DNA from: Longilinea arvoryzae
GTDB lineage: Bacteria > Chloroflexota > Anaerolineae > Anaerolineales > Anaerolineaceae
Reading direction: 5' to 3'
Assembly: GCF_001050235.1 (NCBI RefSeq)
Contig: NZ_DF967972.1
Coordinates: 3,686,724 to 3,750,723 of the forward strand
DNA: 64,000 nt
Positions 36,594-45,316 of this stretch are shown here, piece after piece. How positions within the stretch are numbered: the first letter of the stretch is position 1; every line of letters begins with the position of its first letter. Made by a program: the position numbers and the translations under genes. The notes under the pieces were generated by a model, which saw only the letters and a list, made by a program, of their open reading frames with translations, did not search any database and was not told where the DNA came from.

Positions 36594-38645
36594 ATGTCCC
36601 AACAGCCTTCCTTCTGGCCTGTCTTACCCGCCTGCTGTCTGGCGCGATCTGCCCAGGAACACAGCCAGTTGATTGCACGCCTGGAAAGAGCGGCTGATCT
36701 CGAAGGCAAGCATGTATTATGGATCCAAGCGGATCCTTGCAACCATCCAGACGACCGACCGCCCGGCCGGTTTCATTGTCTGAGTTTTCCCGAATTTTCC
36801 ACTTTTTCACATCAAGATCTGCTGATGTTCTATCAGTCGACCTTGCCGGGGAATGTGGTCGTTCTGGCCGATTCACCCAACCTGGAGCAGGATCACCAGT
36901 TGCATTTCATGGCGGTGGCGACGGGGATCTCACCCATTTGCATTTATCGCCAGGATCAGATCGATCCAAACCGCCTGCTGCAGGTCATCGCCGAGCACCG
37001 GCATATTCTGACTCTGGACGGCTGGATCGATCAGCTTGCCGAAGATTCACGGACACTCGAAGAAATCCCCGAATTTCTCAACGGCCCGGCGCGTTTTCGT
37101 TTGGTGACCAACAGCATCCCGTATCTGCTGGCTTACCTGGACCGGGATGTTACCTATCGTTTCATCAACGATCCCTTCTGTCAGTGGTTCGGACTGCCCC
37201 GTTCAGCCATTCTGGGCCATCGCATGCGTGAAATTATCGGTGAGACGGCTTTCGAGAACGCCAGGCCTCACATTCAACTGGCGCTAGCCGGGCACAAAAC
37301 CAGTCTGATCAATCACATCCGGCACGCGGATGGTTCCATTCATATCGCACGCCTCACCTACATTCCCGACCGCCAGCCGGATGGACAGGTGCGCGGTTTT
37401 ATCTCCAGCATCGATGACATCACTCGCCAGGTCGAAATGGAAGAGCAACTTCGCCAGAGCGAACATCGCCTGCGTACGGTCATCACCAATATTCCCATCG
37501 TGGTCTTTACCCTGGATAAAGATGGTATTTTTACCCTTTCCGAGGGCAAAGGGCTGCAAACCCTCGGATTGGAGCCCGGCCAGATGGTCGGGCAATCCGT
37601 TTTCGAAGTCTACCGGGGCAACGAATCCTTATTGGATTGTGTCCGGCGCGCCAGTTCGGGTGAATCATTCCGGGACCTGGTGGGTGACCTGGATGGCCAT
37701 ATCTTCGATACATGGTATTCTCCGCTGGTGGACGGCCAGGGCCAACAACAGGGTGTTCTGGGAATTGCAGCGGATGTTACCGAACGGACGCAGACGGAAC
37801 TGGCCCTGAAAAACAGCGAAGAACGGTACCGTGCCCTCGTTGAAAATCAAGACGAAGCGGTCTTGATCGTGGACGCCGAATTGCGGATCGAGTATCTCAA
37901 CCTGGCCGCGGAAGGGGTTCTCCGGCGTCCGGTATCTCAAATGATCGACCAAAAGTTGACAGACTTATTTCCCCCTGAGCAGCGTGCGATTCTGCTCGAG
38001 CAATTCGACGCCCGCAAGAAGAACGAGCGCAGTACATATGAATTGAGCTATCTTTTACCGGCCGGCGATCAGGTCCATTTACTCATCACCGCCACACCGC
38101 GATTCGATCCAAACGGTAAATTTCAGGGCAGCTTTGCGGTGATTCGCGATATCACTGAGCGGAAACTGGTGGAGGAAGATTTACGTTATCGCAGTACGCA
38201 CGACGCCCTGACCGGCCTGCATAACCGTTTCTTTTTCGAAGAGGAACTCTCCCGCCTGGAGGAAAACCACCGCCAATCGATCAGCATGCTGATGGTCGAC
38301 CTGGATGGCCTCAAGAAGATCAACGACACCCGCGGACATTTTGCCGGCGATGAGGCGCTGCGTCTGGTGGCCCAACTGCTGCGCGCCTGCCTGCGCGGTG
38401 AGGATCTGGTAGCCCGCCTGGGGGGCGATGAATTTGCCGTGCTGCTGCCCAACACGCGATCCGCTGAAATGGAGCGTATCATCGCGCGCATGCGCCGGAT
38501 GATCCGAAAATTCAATCAAAGGCGCCCCGAAATGCCGATTTCCCTATCGATCGGCGGCGCCACCGCCCTGCCCGGCGCTTCGCTGCGCAGAGCCCTCGAA
38601 AAAGCGGATCAGCAGCTTTATGAGGAAAAGAAGCAAAAGATTTAG
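36594..38645 (+). CDS. Multi-PAS diguanylate cyclase (GGDEF)
   Basis: 683 aa, no membrane segments. An N-terminal domain of about 130 residues of unrecognised type ('LARSAQEHSQLIARLERAA ... HVLWIQADP'), which by layout may be a MEDS/DcmR-like sensor, is followed by three PAS units (about 150-285, 295-405, 415-530) each ending in 'DDITRQ', 'ADVTERT' and 'RDITERK'. The cyclase has 'STHDALTGLHNRFFFEEEL', 'MVDLDGLKKINDTRGH', an inhibitory RxxD site (RGED) five residues before an intact GGDEF. It should make cyclic di-GMP and be product-inhibited. No EAL domain. An in-frame ATG at 36552 is possible; neither start has a Shine-Dalgarno. Confidence 0.88.
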   Translation: MSQQPSFWPVLPACCLARSAQEHSQLIARLERAADLEGKHVLWIQADPCNHPDDRPPGRFHCLSFPEFSTFSHQDLLMFYQSTLPGNVVVLADSPNLEQDHQLHFMAVATGISPICIYRQDQIDPNRLLQVIAEHRHILTLDGWIDQLAEDSRTLEEIPEFLNGPARFRLVTNSIPYLLAYLDRDVTYRFINDPFCQWFGLPRSAILGHRMREIIGETAFENARPHIQLALAGHKTSLINHIRHADGSIHIARLTYIPDRQPDGQVRGFISSIDDITRQVEMEEQLRQSEHRLRTVITNIPIVVFTLDKDGIFTLSEGKGLQTLGLEPGQMVGQSVFEVYRGNESLLDCVRRASSGESFRDLVGDLDGHIFDTWYSPLVDGQGQQQGVLGIAADVTERTQTELALKNSEERYRALVENQDEAVLIVDAELRIEYLNLAAEGVLRRPVSQMIDQKLTDLFPPEQRAILLEQFDARKKNERSTYELSYLLPAGDQVHLLITATPRFDPNGKFQGSFAVIRDITERKLVEEDLRYRSTHDALTGLHNRFFFEEELSRLEENHRQSISMLMVDLDGLKKINDTRGHFAGDEALRLVAQLLRACLRGEDLVARLGGDEFAVLLPNTRSAEMERIIARMRRMIRKFNQRRPEMPISLSIGGATALPGASLRRALEKADQQLYEEKKQKI

Positions 38646-38687
38646 CTTCTGCTTCTTCGGGATTGAAACCCCGGCCGGACGATTTTT

Positions 38688-40142
38688 TTATTTTCCAATC
38701 AGTGGAAAATAAGTTTTTTGAGTTAAAAATGGCTCCAGGATCTTAATCAGCGCCGGCACCAGGCGGATGCGAGGCTTGGTGATGTAGTTGCGCGAATCAA
38801 AGACCGGCAGCCCGGTATTGACCAGCGCAGCCTGGATATCATCTGGGGTGGCCAGTGGATTCACCGACATCAACACCGCCCACGCGCCGGCCACATGCGG
38901 AGCCGCCATGGAGGTGCCGCTCTTCATTCCAAACCCTCCGCCAGGAATGGAAGAATTGATCACTGCGCCCGGCGCCAGCAGGGTCAGGAAAGAAGCGCTA
39001 TTGGAATAATAGGAAATGGCATCCACCGTTGCGCCGGAACTTCCGTCTCCGGTGGATCCGACGCTGACGGCGCTGGATATGCAGGCCGGCGCGCTCAGGG
39101 CGCTGGAATAGCCGTTATTGCCCGAGGCGATCACAGTAACGATGCCTGCCGTGCGCAGTTGGTCGATGATCAGCTTTCGATCGTCGCTGTCGCACGGTGT
39201 GGTAAAGCTGCCCCCACCCAGGCTCATATTGACGGCAGCGATATCATACGTATCGCGCAGCTCGTAGACGCGTTCCAGCCCTTTGATCTGGTCGGACGTC
39301 CAGGTCAGGGCGCAGGGTTGGGTGCTTCCGCAGTAATCGACGCTGTCGAATCTGGAAAAGATTTTTATGGCGATCAGGGTGGCATCTTTGGCCACCCCGG
39401 AAAAGGACACACCGTTTCCGGCCGCGATACCGGCCACGTGCGTCCCGTGATCGCAGCCGCTGATTTCCAGGCTGCACGGCAGCCCCGCTCCTGTATCGAT
39501 CGATTCGCTCACCCCACCCGGGCAAACGCTGCTGGAATAATGAACTGCATCGGTCGTCGAGTAACAGGCTTCCGATACCACTTTACCCGCCAGGAAGGGA
39601 TGGGTCTTGTCGACGCCCGTATCCAGAATGGCGATGGTCTGGCCCGCGCCGGTGTAGCCGATGGCCCAGGCAGAAGTTGCGCCGATCAACGGCGTGCTTT
39701 CGGCCAGCGTTGGCGCCACCGGAATATCCTCCTGGATGTCGCTGACCAGCCCGGACGCCAGTGCGGTTTGCAGCCCTTTGGCCGTCAGGGTGGCCGCCAC
39801 TAGAGGCAGCGTCGCGAACCGGAAGGGAGAGCCGAGTGTCATCCCGGCCAAATGCGCGACCAACGCCTGCTGGGCGGCCCCGATCTGGGCGCGTTGGGCC
39901 GCAACGGCCGCTGCGTTGCTCAATAGTCCTTCCGGCTTGAACGCGCCCTTCACCCGCAGGAGAACGCGCAGGCTGCCCTGCTGCCCGGCCTTTTCCAGGA
40001 GCGGCTGGACCTGGGCGGTTAGTATTGAATCCGGTCCGTCGCCCGGATCGGACTGTGCTTTTACCGCGCTTGCGCCGGACAATGCAAATATCAGAATGAT
40101 TAATCCAAACAATAAGCGCTGAAATACCGTTAAAAATCGCAT
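38688..40142 (-). CDS. Secreted subtilisin-like serine protease (S8)
   Basis: 484 aa. Signal peptide (about 1-30, cleavage near ASAVKA-QS), an inhibitor-like propeptide (to about 145), then the S8 domain with Asp in 'AILDTGVDKTHPF' (about 176), His in 'GCDHGTHVAGIAAGNG' (about 237) and Ser in 'MKSGTSMAAPHVAGAW' (about 422). All three catalytic residues are present. Several Cys pairs suggest an extracytoplasmic disulphide-bonded enzyme. Monocistronic; convergent with the cyclase gene. Confidence 0.94.
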   Translation of the reverse strand: MRFLTVFQRLLFGLIILIFALSGASAVKAQSDPGDGPDSILTAQVQPLLEKAGQQGSLRVLLRVKGAFKPEGLLSNAAAVAAQRAQIGAAQQALVAHLAGMTLGSPFRFATLPLVAATLTAKGLQTALASGLVSDIQEDIPVAPTLAESTPLIGATSAWAIGYTGAGQTIAILDTGVDKTHPFLAGKVVSEACYSTTDAVHYSSSVCPGGVSESIDTGAGLPCSLEISGCDHGTHVAGIAAGNGVSFSGVAKDATLIAIKIFSRFDSVDYCGSTQPCALTWTSDQIKGLERVYELRDTYDIAAVNMSLGGGSFTTPCDSDDRKLIIDQLRTAGIVTVIASGNNGYSSALSAPACISSAVSVGSTGDGSSGATVDAISYYSNSASFLTLLAPGAVINSSIPGGGFGMKSGTSMAAPHVAGAWAVLMSVNPLATPDDIQAALVNTGLPVFDSRNYITKPRIRLVPALIKILEPFLTQKTYFPLIGK

Positions 40143-40204
40143 TGCTACTTTAGGACTCTCCAGAACTCCATATTACTCGATTCCCTTTTTCATTTCCAGG
40201 GCTG

Positions 40205-40987
40205 TCATCCCAACTTGCTGCACGCCTCCACAGCCAACCAGAAGAGCGCCGTGCGGACATCGCCGCGCGCAATCCAATCCCGAAAATCCCACCCCTCCGG
40301 CGTCACCAGATCGCCGCCGTAGACCACCTGCCCGCAGGTCACGCCGCGGAATTGCGCCAGCGCGAAAAAGGCGGAGGCTTCCATCTCCACCACCAGGCAG
40401 CCCTCTTCAACGCGCCGGGTGCGCCGCGCCTTCGTCTCGCGGTAAATGGCGTCCGTCGTCCAGCTCTTCCCCAGGCGGTAATCCACCTTGCGGTTCCGCA
40501 GGGTCTCTTCCAACGCTGCCACGGCCGCGGGACTGGCCGCTGCCTCGCGGGTAGGCGGAAGATAGTGATACGAGGTGCCCTCGTCGCGCACCGCCGAGGT
40601 AATCACCACCGGGTGACCGACGGCAATATCGCGTTTGAGCACCCCGCAGCCGCCGCAGGCAATGAAGTGCCGCCCGCCGCAGGAAATGGCTTCTTCCATA
40701 AAGCCAACCGCCAGCGGCGCCCCCACCCCGGGGTGCATGACCAGCAGGCTGGTTCCGTCCTGCTCGACCTGGTAAATGGGATTGGCGCCGGCCTCCGAAC
40801 GCAGCTCGCCGACCTTGCGCAGCTCGCCGGATTGAGCCAACGAGTCCAATACCTCCCTGAAAAAGCACAGCACCCAGCGTTGGGGCGGATTTTCGAGGCG
40901 CAATTTGACCTGCGGGTTGAGGATCGCCGCGGGGTCGGGATCGAATTCGAACAGCGGAAATTCAGGGTTCAAATCAGAGGGTGTCAT
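40205..40987 (-). CDS. Nucleoside phosphorylase (uridine phosphorylase-like)
   Basis: 260 aa. 'LLVMHPGVGAPLAVGFMEEAISCGGRHFIACGGCGVL' and 'VVEMEASAFFALAQFRGV' are the phosphate/ribose-binding elements of the PNP/UDP family. It cleaves a nucleoside with phosphate to give base and ribose-1-phosphate; the exact nucleoside is not evident. A gene for an AlkD-like protein lies 21 bases upstream on the same strand, so co-transcription is likely. Confidence 0.83.
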   Translation of the reverse strand: MTPSDLNPEFPLFEFDPDPAAILNPQVKLRLENPPQRWVLCFFREVLDSLAQSGELRKVGELRSEAGANPIYQVEQDGTSLLVMHPGVGAPLAVGFMEEAISCGGRHFIACGGCGVLKRDIAVGHPVVITSAVRDEGTSYHYLPPTREAAASPAAVAALEETLRNRKVDYRLGKSWTTDAIYRETKARRTRRVEEGCLVVEMEASAFFALAQFRGVTCGQVVYGGDLVTPEGWDFRDWIARGDVRTALFWLAVEACSKLG

Positions 40988-41008
40988 TTGGCCGCCTTGA
41001 AAGTAAAA

Positions 41009-41698
41009 TCATCGAATGCGTTCTGGCTTTTCGAGTTCGCGCAGCGCGTCCCGGGCAATCCAACGCGCGCTGGGAGATTCAATGGCCAGCATCTGCTGCG
41101 CGGTCTGGATGGCGCCCTGGCACAGGGCGGCATTGCGTTTGCCGATCTGGCGCAGCGCCCAGTTGATCGCCTTGCGGACGAAATTACGCTCGTCGTTCGC
41201 GTATTCTAGCATCAAAGGGAAATAATTCTGGAAAGACTGGTCCGGCAGATCCCGGCGGTGGACCGCCTGCACGGCCATCAGCACGAATCCGGCCCGGCGG
41301 ACGAATTCTTCGGGCCGATGGGGCCAGGTCCGTGCCATTTCCAATCCCAGCGGATGCTCGCCGAACAGGTTCATGCACACCTGATCGCACACGTCCCACG
41401 AGTCGAAATCCTGCACCCAGGCTTCCATTTGCTCGCGGGTGATCGATTGCGGATCGTCCACCAGGCTGGCCAGGATGCGCGCTTCGTGAATACGGGTCGC
41501 CCACAACTGCAGCGCCAGATCATGGCTGCGCTGGCGCCCTTTGGCCAGCCCGCGCAGCGCCGGCATGGAGATGCCCAGTTGATGGGCCGGGCGAATGCCA
41601 AACCGCCGCTGGCCTTCCACGTTCCGCGGGTCGGCCAGCGCGTTCAGGCGCGCCAGAATTTCATCCAGCGTCAGGGGTGGTTGTTTGGGTGGGGTCAT
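41009..41698 (-). CDS. DNA alkylation repair protein (AlkD-like HEAT repeats)
   Basis: 229 aa, all-helical. 'RFGIRPAHQLGISMPALRGLAKG', 'WATRIHEARILASLVDDP', 'WVQDFDSWDVCDQVCMNLFGEHPL' and 'NERNFVRKAINWALRQIGKRN' follow the AlkD/AlkC HEAT-like pattern, including the catalytic-region 'SWDVCD' Asp. AlkD excises N3- and N7-alkylpurines. It overlaps the upstream DNA methyltransferase gene by 38 bases in another frame, so the two are co-expressed. Confidence 0.87.
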   Translation of the reverse strand: MTPPKQPPLTLDEILARLNALADPRNVEGQRRFGIRPAHQLGISMPALRGLAKGRQRSHDLALQLWATRIHEARILASLVDDPQSITREQMEAWVQDFDSWDVCDQVCMNLFGEHPLGLEMARTWPHRPEEFVRRAGFVLMAVQAVHRRDLPDQSFQNYFPLMLEYANDERNFVRKAINWALRQIGKRNAALCQGAIQTAQQMLAIESPSARWIARDALRELEKPERIR

Positions 41699-42533
41699 AG
41701 CCGATCCATTCGATGGCGTCGCAGCCGACGAAGCGTTTCGCCATCACCTGCAGCGCCTGGGGATTGTCGTCGATCAGGATGAACTGGCGTCCCGACTCCA
41801 GGCAGGCCGCGCCGGTGGTGCCGCTGCCGGCGAAGAAATCCAACACCACCCCGCCCTGGGGTGAGGAAGCCTGCACGATGCGGCGCAGGATTCCCAGCGG
41901 CTTCTGGGTGGGGTAGCCGGTCTTTTCGTGGCTGTTGGTCGGCACGATGGTGTGCCACCAGGTATCCGTGGGCAGCTTGCCGCGCGCGGCCTTCTCGGGT
42001 CCCACCAGCCCGGGCGCCATGTAAGGGATGCGCTCGATGGCTTCCAGGTTGTAAATATAATCGTGCGGATTCTTCGCATACCACAGGATATTGTCGTGTT
42101 TGGCCGGCCACTTCTTTTTGGTGCGTCCGCCGTAATCGTACGCCCAGATGATCTCGTTCAGGAAGGAATCCCGCCCGAAGATGCCGTCCAGCAGCACCTT
42201 GCAGTAATGTACTTCGCGGTAATCGATGTGAAAGTACAGGCTGCCGTTGGCCTTCAACAGCCGCCGAGCTTCGATCAGGCGCGGCTCGAGGAAGCCCAGG
42301 TAATCGTCGAACTGATCGTGGTAGGCGCGCTCGCCGAGCGAAACTGTGCGGTAGCTGTGGCCTTGAAAACCCACCCGATCCCCGTTCTCCTCGTCACGCA
42401 CAGTCTGAATCTGGGTGCGCGCCTGCACCCGCCCCGTGTTGAAGGGCGGATCGATGTAGATCAGGTCGATGGACTCGGATGGGAGCGTTTTTAGGATGGA
42501 TAAATTGTCAGCGAAGTAGATTTGGTTGGCCAT
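41661..42533 (-). CDS. Orphan adenine-specific DNA methyltransferase
   Basis: 290 aa. Catalytic 'IYIDPPFNTGR' (DPPF, about 26-33) precedes the SAM site 'VLDFFAGSGTTGAACLESGRQFILID' (about 228-253), the beta-class order. 'YPTQKPLGILRRIVQASS' is typical of N6-adenine or N4-cytosine enzymes of this class. No restriction endonuclease gene is adjacent, so it is an orphan, possibly regulatory or protective. A TAAAAT box lies 6 bases before the ATG and no Shine-Dalgarno is seen. The recognition site cannot be predicted. Confidence 0.92.
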   Translation of the reverse strand: MANQIYFADNLSILKTLPSESIDLIYIDPPFNTGRVQARTQIQTVRDEENGDRVGFQGHSYRTVSLGERAYHDQFDDYLGFLEPRLIEARRLLKANGSLYFHIDYREVHYCKVLLDGIFGRDSFLNEIIWAYDYGGRTKKKWPAKHDNILWYAKNPHDYIYNLEAIERIPYMAPGLVGPEKAARGKLPTDTWWHTIVPTNSHEKTGYPTQKPLGILRRIVQASSPQGGVVLDFFAGSGTTGAACLESGRQFILIDDNPQALQVMAKRFVGCDAIEWIGYDPTQTTTPDAG

Positions 42534-42563
42534 GCGAGAATTTTAACACAGGAATACAAACGC

Positions 42564-42914
42564 TTATCCCTTCAACGCGCGTATCTCTTCCTCTAACTGC
42601 GCCACGCGCTCCATCAACCCGGCCTGCCGCGCGACCAGCCGCCCGAAGCCGAACAGCAGTCCCGCCAGCCCGCCCATCACGATCACCCCGATGATGCCGG
42701 CGTTGATCAGGACACCCTTCATGGGGCCCAGAACCATGCCCGCGATCGGTCCCAGGCCAAGCATCCCGGCCGTGGCGCTGATGTTTTCCAGCGCGCCGGG
42801 AATGCTGATCACGCCCCACAGGAGGACCAGCGTCACCAGTCCCATGATCCCGGCCAGAATGTAAAAAATGATGCTCAAAACAGAAATGTTCGACTTTCGT
42901 AAACTGGCATCCAT
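42564..42914 (-). CDS. Small membrane protein with C-terminal coiled coil
   Basis: 116 aa. Two hydrophobic segments (about 13-38 and 55-90, the latter Gly-rich: 'GIIGVIVMGGLAGLLFGFG') and a short charged C-terminal helix 'ARQAGLMERVAQLEEEIRAL'. No family recognised. Ends 30 bases before the DNA methyltransferase gene on the same strand; link unclear. Confidence 0.62.
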   Translation of the reverse strand: MDASLRKSNISVLSIIFYILAGIMGLVTLVLLWGVISIPGALENISATAGMLGLGPIAGMVLGPMKGVLINAGIIGVIVMGGLAGLLFGFGRLVARQAGLMERVAQLEEEIRALKG

Positions 42915-43108
42915 TCCATATTTCCTTTTGAGTTCAAATGCACTTATCTGTGAATTTTAATAAATCGCCGGCGCTGCGATTTCATCCATCACCCCCATCA
43001 CCGTACTTTCATTCTACTCAATGATTCTCGATTTGAGTTAGAATCTCATCCGGCCTCGATCCGATTGCCGCTCGAAGCCGGATCCTGTTCGATGAAACGC
43101 TGAAACGC

Positions 43109-43369
43109 ATGATCGAAACCATCACTCGCGAATTACGTGGCCTGCCGGAATGGGTGCTGCGCGAATACTTTACCAAATTGGGCGGCTTGCCGCAGCCGGA
43201 CGGCAGTTACGCCGGCGACGGCTGGCAGGCGCGCCTGATCCAACAGCCGGACCTCAAGCGTGGGGGAATGACTTTTTGCGTCTACCGGCTCGAGTTCAGC
43301 GGCGAGCAAGACGTTTTGCGCGTGGTCTGGCCGCAGTTCGAACTCAAGATCCTGCGGCCCGGCGGTTAA
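43109..43369 (+). CDS. Small protein, DUF1952/MoaD-related-like
   Basis: 86 aa: 'ITRELRGLPEWVLREYFTKLGG' helix, then beta-strand-rich 'GDGWQARLIQQPDLKRGGMTF' and 'LRVVWPQFELKILRPGG'. It resembles the small DUF1952 (MoaD-related) proteins of Thermus by overall pattern; this is a weak match from memory. No catalytic motif. Convergent with the GNAT gene, 3 bases apart. Confidence 0.6.
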   Translation: MIETITRELRGLPEWVLREYFTKLGGLPQPDGSYAGDGWQARLIQQPDLKRGGMTFCVYRLEFSGEQDVLRVVWPQFELKILRPGG

Positions 43370-43372
43370 TTC

Positions 43373-43936
43373 CTAAACCCGCACCACGCTGGCAAATCGG
43401 GCCCGGAATTCGTCCTCCAGCAGGTCCATGAGGATACCGTCGTAGGCTTTGCCGCAGATCCAGCGCGCGTCCCGCCGCCGTCCGATTTCCTGAAAGCCCA
43501 GGCTGCGGTAGCAACGGATGGCGGGCTCGTTGAACGCGAACACGCCCAGCATGATACTGTGCAGGTTGAGCAGGTTAAAACCGAAATCGAGCAGCAGGCG
43601 CATGCTCTCCCGACCGTAGCCCTTGCCGCGGCAGTCCTTTTCACCGATGAAAATACCTGCCATGGCGCTGCGATCTACCAGGTTCACGTCGAACAGCAGG
43701 CAGCGCCCGATGGCGCGCCCGCTTTCATTTTCCAGGATGGTAAACACGCGTCCCTGGCGCTCGGCCGTTTCGCGCACATCCATCTGCGCCCGTTCGGCTC
43801 CATACAGAATGTAAGCTTCGTCCCCCAGCGGAAGGGTGACTTCCGGATCGTTCAGCCATTTTGCCCACAGGGCAGCGTCCTCGGGCGCAACCGGCGCCAG
43901 AAAGACCCGTTCACCGCTTATTTTTGGATCATGCAT
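43373..43936 (-). CDS. GNAT N-acetyltransferase (RimJ/RimL-like)
   Basis: 187 aa. 'GERVFLAPVAPEDAALWAKWLNDPEV' N-terminus and the acetyl-CoA-binding 'FIGEKDCRGKGYGRESMRLLLDFGFNLLNLHSIMLGVFAFNEPAIRCYRSLGFQEIGRRRDARW' are typical of the RimJ/SpeG-like branch. The acetyl acceptor (protein N-terminus or small amine) is unknown. Confidence 0.92.
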   Translation of the reverse strand: MHDPKISGERVFLAPVAPEDAALWAKWLNDPEVTLPLGDEAYILYGAERAQMDVRETAERQGRVFTILENESGRAIGRCLLFDVNLVDRSAMAGIFIGEKDCRGKGYGRESMRLLLDFGFNLLNLHSIMLGVFAFNEPAIRCYRSLGFQEIGRRRDARWICGKAYDGILMDLLEDEFRARFASVVRV

Positions 43937-43951
43937 TGCTCTTCTCCGATT

Positions 43952-44368
43952 TCAGTCATGCCGCATGCTATCCAGCGTGCGAATAATGCCGATCAACCCG
44001 GCCACCCCCAACCCCAACCCGGCTATCAATTGCGGCACAAACAGCGGCACGGCAAGTGCGCTTTGCAAAAGCACCCACACCGTAAAACGCTCGTGGATTC
44101 GAGATAACACGGGATAAAAAAGCAGATAGTACGCCGATCCGGATTGCCACAGTCCGATGATCAGCGCGCCCAGGCTGAGAATCAGCAGCGCGGGCCCTTT
44201 GCGGCGGTTGATATGCGGCGCTTCATCCTGTTCGACCAGTTCGATGTACGCCTCTGCCTGTTGCCAGGTGCAGCCCTCGAGCCGGCACAATTCCAGAATC
44301 AAATCGTCCCGGTTGGCGTCATTACCAAGCCGGCGGATGAGCCAGGCTGTCCGTTCTGCTTCGTCCAT
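43952..44368 (-). CDS. Uncharacterised membrane protein
   Basis: 138 aa. A soluble helical N-terminus ('DEAERTAWLIRRLGNDANRDDLILELCRLEGCTWQQAEAYIELVE', about 1-50) followed by three hydrophobic segments. No family recognised. The ATG at 44368 is chosen; upstream in-frame ATGs at 44386 and 44449 are possible. It ends 15 bases before the GNAT gene on the same strand. Confidence 0.65.
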   Translation of the reverse strand: MDEAERTAWLIRRLGNDANRDDLILELCRLEGCTWQQAEAYIELVEQDEAPHINRRKGPALLILSLGALIIGLWQSGSAYYLLFYPVLSRIHERFTVWVLLQSALAVPLFVPQLIAGLGLGVAGLIGIIRTLDSMRHD

Positions 44369-44533
44369 AGAGTTCAATTTTAGCATACCGCGCCGCATCC
44401 TCCGGCCGTTTTTGGCCTGCACTTGACAGGTGCGCCGAAGCAGGTACAATTTGTGTAGATTTTACACAAAGCACAACAACACGCTGGTCAAAGCGCCATA
44501 CAGCGGATCACTACAAATCGAGGAGTCGTGAAC

Positions 44534-45241
44534 ATGTCCGAAAATCTGGAATCCACAGGACAATCTTTCCTGGCTTATTTAGATGAATGGATGTCTGCAT
44601 TACCCGAGAAAACCCTGGAACAGGCTGCGCCCGTTCCAGGTGAGGCGGCGGTCATCTCGGTCGATCTGGTAAATGGTTTTTGTTCGGTCGGGCCGCTGGC
44701 CAGCCCGCGCGTCAACGACATCGTTCCCGCGTGCGTGGCCCTGTTCAAGCGCGCCTGGGCGCGCGGCATTCGCCATATCGTCCTCGCCCAGGACACCCAC
44801 GAGCCGGATGCGCTCGAGTTCGAGGCCTGGCCGCCCCATTGCGTTCGCGGCACACAAGAATCCGAAGCCGTGGATGCCATCCGGGCGCTGCCGTTCTACG
44901 CCGAAATGACCACCATAAAGAAGAACAGCATTCACTCCTGGTTGAATACATCCCTGGCGGCCTGGATGGAGGACCATCCCGAGATCCAGACCTATATCGT
45001 CGTCGGCGACTGCACCGACCTGTGCGTCTACCAGATGGCCATGCACTTGCGCCTGGAAGCCAACGCCAAACACATCCAGCGCCGTGTGATCGTTCCGGCC
45101 AACTGCGTGGCCACTTATGATTATCCGGTCGACATCGCCCGCCAACAGGGCGCCCTGCCCCACCCCGGCGATTTTCTGCACGCCACTTTCCTGTACCACA
45201 TGGCATTGAACGGCATCGAAATCGTTTCGAAAATCCTTTAA
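44534..45241 (+). CDS. Isochorismatase-family cysteine hydrolase
   Basis: 235 aa. 'AVISVDLVNGFCSVGPLAS' (catalytic Asp), 'KKNSIHSW' (catalytic Lys) and 'YIVVGDCTDLCVYQMAMHLRLEA' (catalytic Cys) form the nicotinamidase-type triad. 'AQDTHEPDALEFEAWPPHCVRGTQESE' carries the HxxD-like metal/substrate region of nicotinamidases, so nicotinamide deamidation for NAD salvage is a fair guess. GAGGAG stands 8 bases before the ATG; the upstream GTG at 44528 is too close to it. Confidence 0.88.
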   Translation: MSENLESTGQSFLAYLDEWMSALPEKTLEQAAPVPGEAAVISVDLVNGFCSVGPLASPRVNDIVPACVALFKRAWARGIRHIVLAQDTHEPDALEFEAWPPHCVRGTQESEAVDAIRALPFYAEMTTIKKNSIHSWLNTSLAAWMEDHPEIQTYIVVGDCTDLCVYQMAMHLRLEANAKHIQRRVIVPANCVATYDYPVDIARQQGALPHPGDFLHATFLYHMALNGIEIVSKIL

Positions 45242-45262
45242 TCCATACTCATGGGATATCAA

Positions 45263-45294
45263 AAGGGCTGGAGGCACTTACACCTCCAGCCCTT
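45263..45294. terminator. Shared terminator between convergent genes
   Basis: AAGGGCTGGAGG/CCTCCAGCCCTT (45263-45274, 45283-45294) is a 12-bp perfect stem with an 8-base loop. It lies between the isochorismatase gene and the lipoprotein gene. Confidence 0.75.
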
Positions 45295-45316
45295 GTAATT
45301 TATCCTATTCCGCTGG

